A program made the translations under genes and the position numbers. A DNA stretch of 16,606 bases from CAYMFD01 sp964389475. GTDB lineage: Bacteria; Bacteroidota; Bacteroidia; Chitinophagales; Saprospiraceae. The stretch covers positions 1-16,606 of the forward strand of contig CAYMFD010000089.1 in assembly GCA_964389475.1 (NCBI GenBank). Reading direction: 5' to 3'. Position 1 is the stretch's first letter, and each line of letters begins with the position of its first letter. The notes below the pieces were generated by a model. The model searched no databases. It was not told the origin of the DNA and was given only the letters and a program-made list of their open reading frames with translations. Positions 12,977-16,606 of the stretch are shown in pieces.

Positions 12977-15900
12977 ATGAAACCTTCTATAATTACCTTG
13001 TCTGTACTCCTCCTCTTGGGTGCAGAAGTGCAAGCCCAGCAGTACAAGGAGATGATGGATGACCTTAGCGTTAACTTTTACGAGGTAGTCGAGTCTGCTG
13101 AGGCATACTTTGCTGACAAGGATAAGGGTAAGGGTAGCGGTTACAATCCATACATGCGCTGGAGGGCTAACAATGAGCCACTTTACTATCCCTCAGGCGA
13201 CAGGCTCAACATCGACACGAGAAAGATCTCAGCTCAAGCGCTTAAGCTGAGACAATCAGCTGCCAGGATGCGCAAGTCGAGCTCGACCACAGAATGGACA
13301 GAGCTAGGCCCCTCTTTCTTAGATAGTATCACAGCTCACTATGCTCCGGGCCTAGGTCGAGTAGAGGCCGTATGGGCGGATGACAATAATGGCGATACGC
13401 TGTACTGCAGCTCACGAAGTGGTGGCTGGTGGCGGTCCTACGATAGCGGTAGTAGCTGGCAAAACACAACCGACAATCTACCCGTGACTGGCGTCAATAC
13501 CTTCTCCGTCAACCCTGTAGATGATCAAAATATCCTTATCAACAATCGCAATGCTCTCAATGGAGCAACTCATGGCATATATCGATCTGATGATGGAGGT
13601 AGTACCTGGACTATTACGGCATTTGAACCTGGAAGTACTGGACTGGGCGGTTTTGGCGACAATGCCTCAGTGGGTGTAATCAGACATCATCCAGCAAATC
13701 CCGACACTATACTGATTGCTACAAGTGATGGTCTCTGGAGGTCTAGCGATGGTCTACTGACTGTATCTAATGTATACAACCAGAGTATCTCGGATGTACG
13801 GTTCCACCCCACTGATGATGATATAGCCTATATGACTCGATCAGGTGGCGGTCAGCGAAACGACGTCTATAAATCGACAGACGGTGGCTTAACATGGTCT
13901 ATAAGTGAGAGTATAGCAGCCAACAGTAATAGTAGTATGAAGCTGCACACGATGACTAGTTATCCTACGATTGTGATTACGAGCTCTGGCAATGGTGTCT
14001 TTCGGTCCGAAGATGAAGGCACAGGCTTTAGAAGCATAAATATCGCAGGCACGAGTGGCAGTACCTTTGCTGTCAGTGACATAGACCCACGCGTCATGTT
14101 GCGTGGTGTCCTCGATATATACCGGACTAATGATGACGGTAACACGTGGCCGCAAGCTACAGAATGGTACCTACCAAGTGCGACAGCAGACAACTACGTA
14201 CATGCTGACTTCCGATCGTATTATGCTATTAACGGAGTCTTTTACATCGGTACCGACGGGTTTATGTGTAAGAGTACAGACAATGGTGTCACATGGTCTA
14301 TCTTGACCGACGATACGTCCATAAGGGAGTACTATAAACTAGGTCTCAGCCAAAGCCACAAAGCGGCGGTAAGTGTCGGTAGTCAAGACAATGGCTCCTC
14401 TTACTACAGAGATGGTACGTGGTACGAGTGGATAGGAGCAGATGGTATGGAGCAGATCGTACACCCTAGCAACCCTGACTGGGTAATAGGCTGCTGGCAA
14501 TATGGAGGCAAGCGACGAAGTACCAATGCCGCACAATCACATAGCGGTATCAACGGACATACGAGTCTTAACCTCGACTGGATAGCACCGCTTGCTTACG
14601 ATCCTATCGATGCAGGCACTATATACACCGTCGGAGATAAGTTGGTTCGCAGCGACGACTGGGGCAGCAACTGGACTACACTGCACGACTTTGGTGCAAC
14701 TTGTAATCGTATGGCCATAGCAGAGAATGGTAGTGACCTAATGATCGTAACCGATCGAGAAGACATTTACCGTTCAACAGATAGAGGAGCCTCTTTTTCT
14801 CAGATCGGACTCAGCATGCCCAACTTCTTTATTGCGGATGTTGCTTTTGATCCTAGTGATGATCAGACATTTGCAATTTTATACGATCAGTGGCAAGACA
14901 ATAATCAGCGCATATACATTACGCATGATGGTGGTAATACTTTTCAGAACATTTCCTACAACCTATCTGCCATACCGGGTAGATCGATCGTCATAGATCA
15001 CACTGTGGCTAGTAACATCTACGTAGGCACAGAGGCTGGCGTCTTTTATATGCCCATGGGTGGCACCTCCTACAGTATGATGTACAGTAACCTACCTCCA
15101 GTGGCCGTAAGGGAGCTAGAGATACACTATGGGTCTAACACCTTGATGGCTGCTACGTGGGGACGTGGCCTCTGGCAGGCTCCTCTAGTAGGAAGGGCAG
15201 ACTATCCTCAAATACTAGAGATGAACAGTGACGTGGATCTGGCCGTGGGGGTAGGCACCCAACCCACAATCACTGTGTCTGTGGATGATGGTGATGCCAT
15301 CACAACTATGTTTATGACCTACAGCGTCAATAACTTGTCTCTCGGCAGTCAATTATCTATGATGAGGGTAGCGGATAAGCAATACATAACAACTGGTACA
15401 CTGCCTGCTAACACTACCGGAGACATGGTACATTTTAAGATCTATGCCGTCAATGCAAGCGGTGATACCACGGAGACCTATCGGTACAACTATGAAGTAA
15501 ATACAGCGCAGGACTATTGTGCTGGACAAGGATCGACAGGCACAGGGAGTGACTACATCACTGAGGTAAGCGTCAACGGCCTTACCAATACTAGCGGCAA
15601 AAATCAATATACCAACTTCGGTAATGTGGGCTTCTCCGCCGAGCAGTATGACAGCGTTGCAGTGGAGATCCAGCTAAACTTTTCATTTGCTCAAAATGAT
15701 GCTGGAGCATGGATCGATTGGAATGACGACAAAGTCTTTGCACCCGAAGAAGCAATCGAGATGGGTGCTTACAATAGTAGTCATATAGCGACGGGATTAG
15801 CCTCAATACCAGCTCATGTGACACCTGGGTCATTTCGCTTGAGAGTACGTAACTCATGGTCTACAACTGCTGATCCTTGTGGCACAGTCGCAGGTGAGGT

Positions 15901-16366
15901 TGAAGATTACGACATAGAAGTAACAAGCGCCTGCCCGAGTAATTCCGTCGTGACCAATACCTCAGATGGCCTTGTAGGCTCATTGCGCTTTTGGATAGAT
16001 CGTACTTGCGTGGGAGACACTATATTCTTTGACCAGGAGCTACTAGCGGACACTCTCACTATCTACAACAGCCCATTAAGCAATGCCGTCGCGATGACGA
16101 TCTATGGTCACGATAGTCAGAACTTTACTATTTCTGGTGACTCTACACGGCAGCTTATGATCATTAATCAACCGACTAACCTGGTCAACCTTAACCTCGT
16201 CAACGCCAATGGTGCTGCACCTACTGGAGGAGCACTGATCAACAATAGCACACTGACGCTGAGACGTGTCACACTGGAACATAACAAGGAAGGTAATAGC
16301 CCTAAGCCACTGACCAACAATGGTGTCTTGATGATAGAACCAGGGGTAAGTGAAGTAAAAGAATGA
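12977..16366 (+). CDS. Secreted BNR/sortilin-like repeat protein with GEVED domain
   Basis: 1129 residues. Signal peptide MKPSIITLSVLLLLGAEVQA, cleaved before QQYKE. The frame extends 15 codons upstream to an ATG at 12932, but the signal peptide fixes the start at 12977. From about residue 130 to 740 it carries a series of BNR/Asp-box motifs typical of multi-blade propellers: YRSDDGGSTW (202), YKSTDGGLTW (298), CKSTDNGVTW (about 431), VRSDDWGSNW (557), YRSTDRGASF (598), THDGGNTF (650). Then a strand-rich linker, a GEVED domain (about 846-980; AWIDWNDDKVFAPEE, FRLRVRNSW, GEVEDYDIEV), and a C-terminal segment (986-1129) that opens SLRFWIDRTCVGDTIFF and resembles the repeats of polymorphic beta-helix surface proteins. 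No type IX secretion C-terminal domain is visible: the protein ends GVLMIEPGVSEVKE. Likely extracellular; a sialidase-like activity should not be inferred from Asp-boxes alone. Confidence 0.88.
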   Translation: MKPSIITLSVLLLLGAEVQAQQYKEMMDDLSVNFYEVVESAEAYFADKDKGKGSGYNPYMRWRANNEPLYYPSGDRLNIDTRKISAQALKLRQSAARMRKSSSTTEWTELGPSFLDSITAHYAPGLGRVEAVWADDNNGDTLYCSSRSGGWWRSYDSGSSWQNTTDNLPVTGVNTFSVNPVDDQNILINNRNALNGATHGIYRSDDGGSTWTITAFEPGSTGLGGFGDNASVGVIRHHPANPDTILIATSDGLWRSSDGLLTVSNVYNQSISDVRFHPTDDDIAYMTRSGGGQRNDVYKSTDGGLTWSISESIAANSNSSMKLHTMTSYPTIVITSSGNGVFRSEDEGTGFRSINIAGTSGSTFAVSDIDPRVMLRGVLDIYRTNDDGNTWPQATEWYLPSATADNYVHADFRSYYAINGVFYIGTDGFMCKSTDNGVTWSILTDDTSIREYYKLGLSQSHKAAVSVGSQDNGSSYYRDGTWYEWIGADGMEQIVHPSNPDWVIGCWQYGGKRRSTNAAQSHSGINGHTSLNLDWIAPLAYDPIDAGTIYTVGDKLVRSDDWGSNWTTLHDFGATCNRMAIAENGSDLMIVTDREDIYRSTDRGASFSQIGLSMPNFFIADVAFDPSDDQTFAILYDQWQDNNQRIYITHDGGNTFQNISYNLSAIPGRSIVIDHTVASNIYVGTEAGVFYMPMGGTSYSMMYSNLPPVAVRELEIHYGSNTLMAATWGRGLWQAPLVGRADYPQILEMNSDVDLAVGVGTQPTITVSVDDGDAITTMFMTYSVNNLSLGSQLSMMRVADKQYITTGTLPANTTGDMVHFKIYAVNASGDTTETYRYNYEVNTAQDYCAGQGSTGTGSDYITEVSVNGLTNTSGKNQYTNFGNVGFSAEQYDSVAVEIQLNFSFAQNDAGAWIDWNDDKVFAPEEAIEMGAYNSSHIATGLASIPAHVTPGSFRLRVRNSWSTTADPCGTVAGEVEDYDIEVTSACPSNSVVTNTSDGLVGSLRFWIDRTCVGDTIFFDQELLADTLTIYNSPLSNAVAMTIYGHDSQNFTISGDSTRQLMIINQPTNLVNLNLVNANGAAPTGGALINNSTLTLRRVTLEHNKEGNSPKPLTNNGVLMIEPGVSEVKE

Positions 16367-16424
16367 TGACAATAACTACGTGCTTTACGAAGCAATAAGT
16401 CTACTTGTTAGCCAGCTAGGCGGG

Positions 16425-16606
16425 TTAATCCCAGAAGGTCGTCGTAAGGATTGCACTCGCGCTACAATCGGTATCCACCTCGGTCAGGGTAACGGTGAGC
16501 GGCAACTGACTGTAAGAGACTGAGATGGCCGAACCCCGAAAATCTGGGCGAGTACTATACGCAAAAGTGTAATCGTCCAAGCTAGCCAGTTCGCCATCGA
16601 CCCATA
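16425..16606 (-). CDS. C-terminal end of an unidentified protein (partial)
   Basis: An open frame of 59 codons plus TAA enters from the right edge (frame starts at 16604). The translation begins WVDGELASLDDYTFAYSTRP and ends ILTTTFWD: strand-rich, Thr/Ser-rich, with one Cys, like the end of a secreted or surface protein. No family recognised. It converges on the BNR/GEVED gene with 58 bases between stops; no terminator is evident there. Support is the uninterrupted frame and plausible composition only. Confidence 0.5.
   Translation of the reverse strand, partial: WVDGELASLDDYTFAYSTRPDFRGSAISVSYSQLPLTVTLTEVDTDCSASAILTTTFWD

Noticed and set aside
12832..13047. A 71-codon minus-strand frame between ahcY and the BNR gene
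   Set aside because: It covers the ahcY promoter and the signal-peptide region of the BNR gene, has skewed composition, and matches no family.

Overview
The window looks like a Bacteroidota chromosome, possibly from the Saprospiraceae/Lewinella side. The evidence is: several TAnnTTTG promoter elements just upstream of genes; a miaB to sigma-54-activator pair; a LVIVD-repeat lipoprotein; a long BNR/GEVED surface protein; and weak Shine-Dalgarno signals. The family-level placement is an inference. Two runs of exactly 100 N (2121-2220, 4066-4165) are scaffold gaps. One removes the start of miaB and the other lies inside an intergenic repeat.

Layout: (1) 1-2120, minus strand: a sigma-54-dependent activator (cut by the window edge) directly downstream of miaB, one base apart. 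(2) 2221-4385: an unusual intergenic repeat complex around a single accessory gene, an AAA ATPase with a DUF4143 C-terminal domain. The complex combines octamer tandem arrays, paired hairpin units repeating every 80 nt, and a roughly 157-nt direct repeat on both sides of the ATPase gene. (3) 4386-6293, minus: acetyl-CoA synthetase. (4) 6559-7236, plus: a small lipoprotein that may be translated from a leaderless mRNA. It converges on a Gfo/Idh/MocA oxidoreductase, and the two stop codons share one CTAG. (5) 8361-10337, minus: a two-gene operon of a LVIVD-repeat lipoprotein and a small outer-membrane barrel-like protein, closed by a strong terminator. (6) 10425-11303: a RelE-type toxin-antitoxin pair bracketed by a second, different repeat family built on 7-nt units. 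(7) 11528-12835, minus: S-adenosylhomocysteine hydrolase with a clear promoter and terminator. (8) 12977-16366, plus: a secreted 1129-residue BNR/GEVED protein. It converges on the last 60 codons of an unidentified gene that runs off the right edge.

How the genes fit together: the core genes (miaB, acs, ahcY, the oxidoreductase) are ordinary housekeeping metabolism and RNA modification and do not form one pathway. The cell-envelope genes are the lipoproteins, the barrel protein and the BNR/GEVED protein. The two accessory units, the AAA/DUF4143 ATPase and the RelE pair, each sit between copies of a short-period repeat family. I found no complete new enzyme system. The most unusual content is these two families of structured, short-period intergenic repeats and their association with accessory genes.
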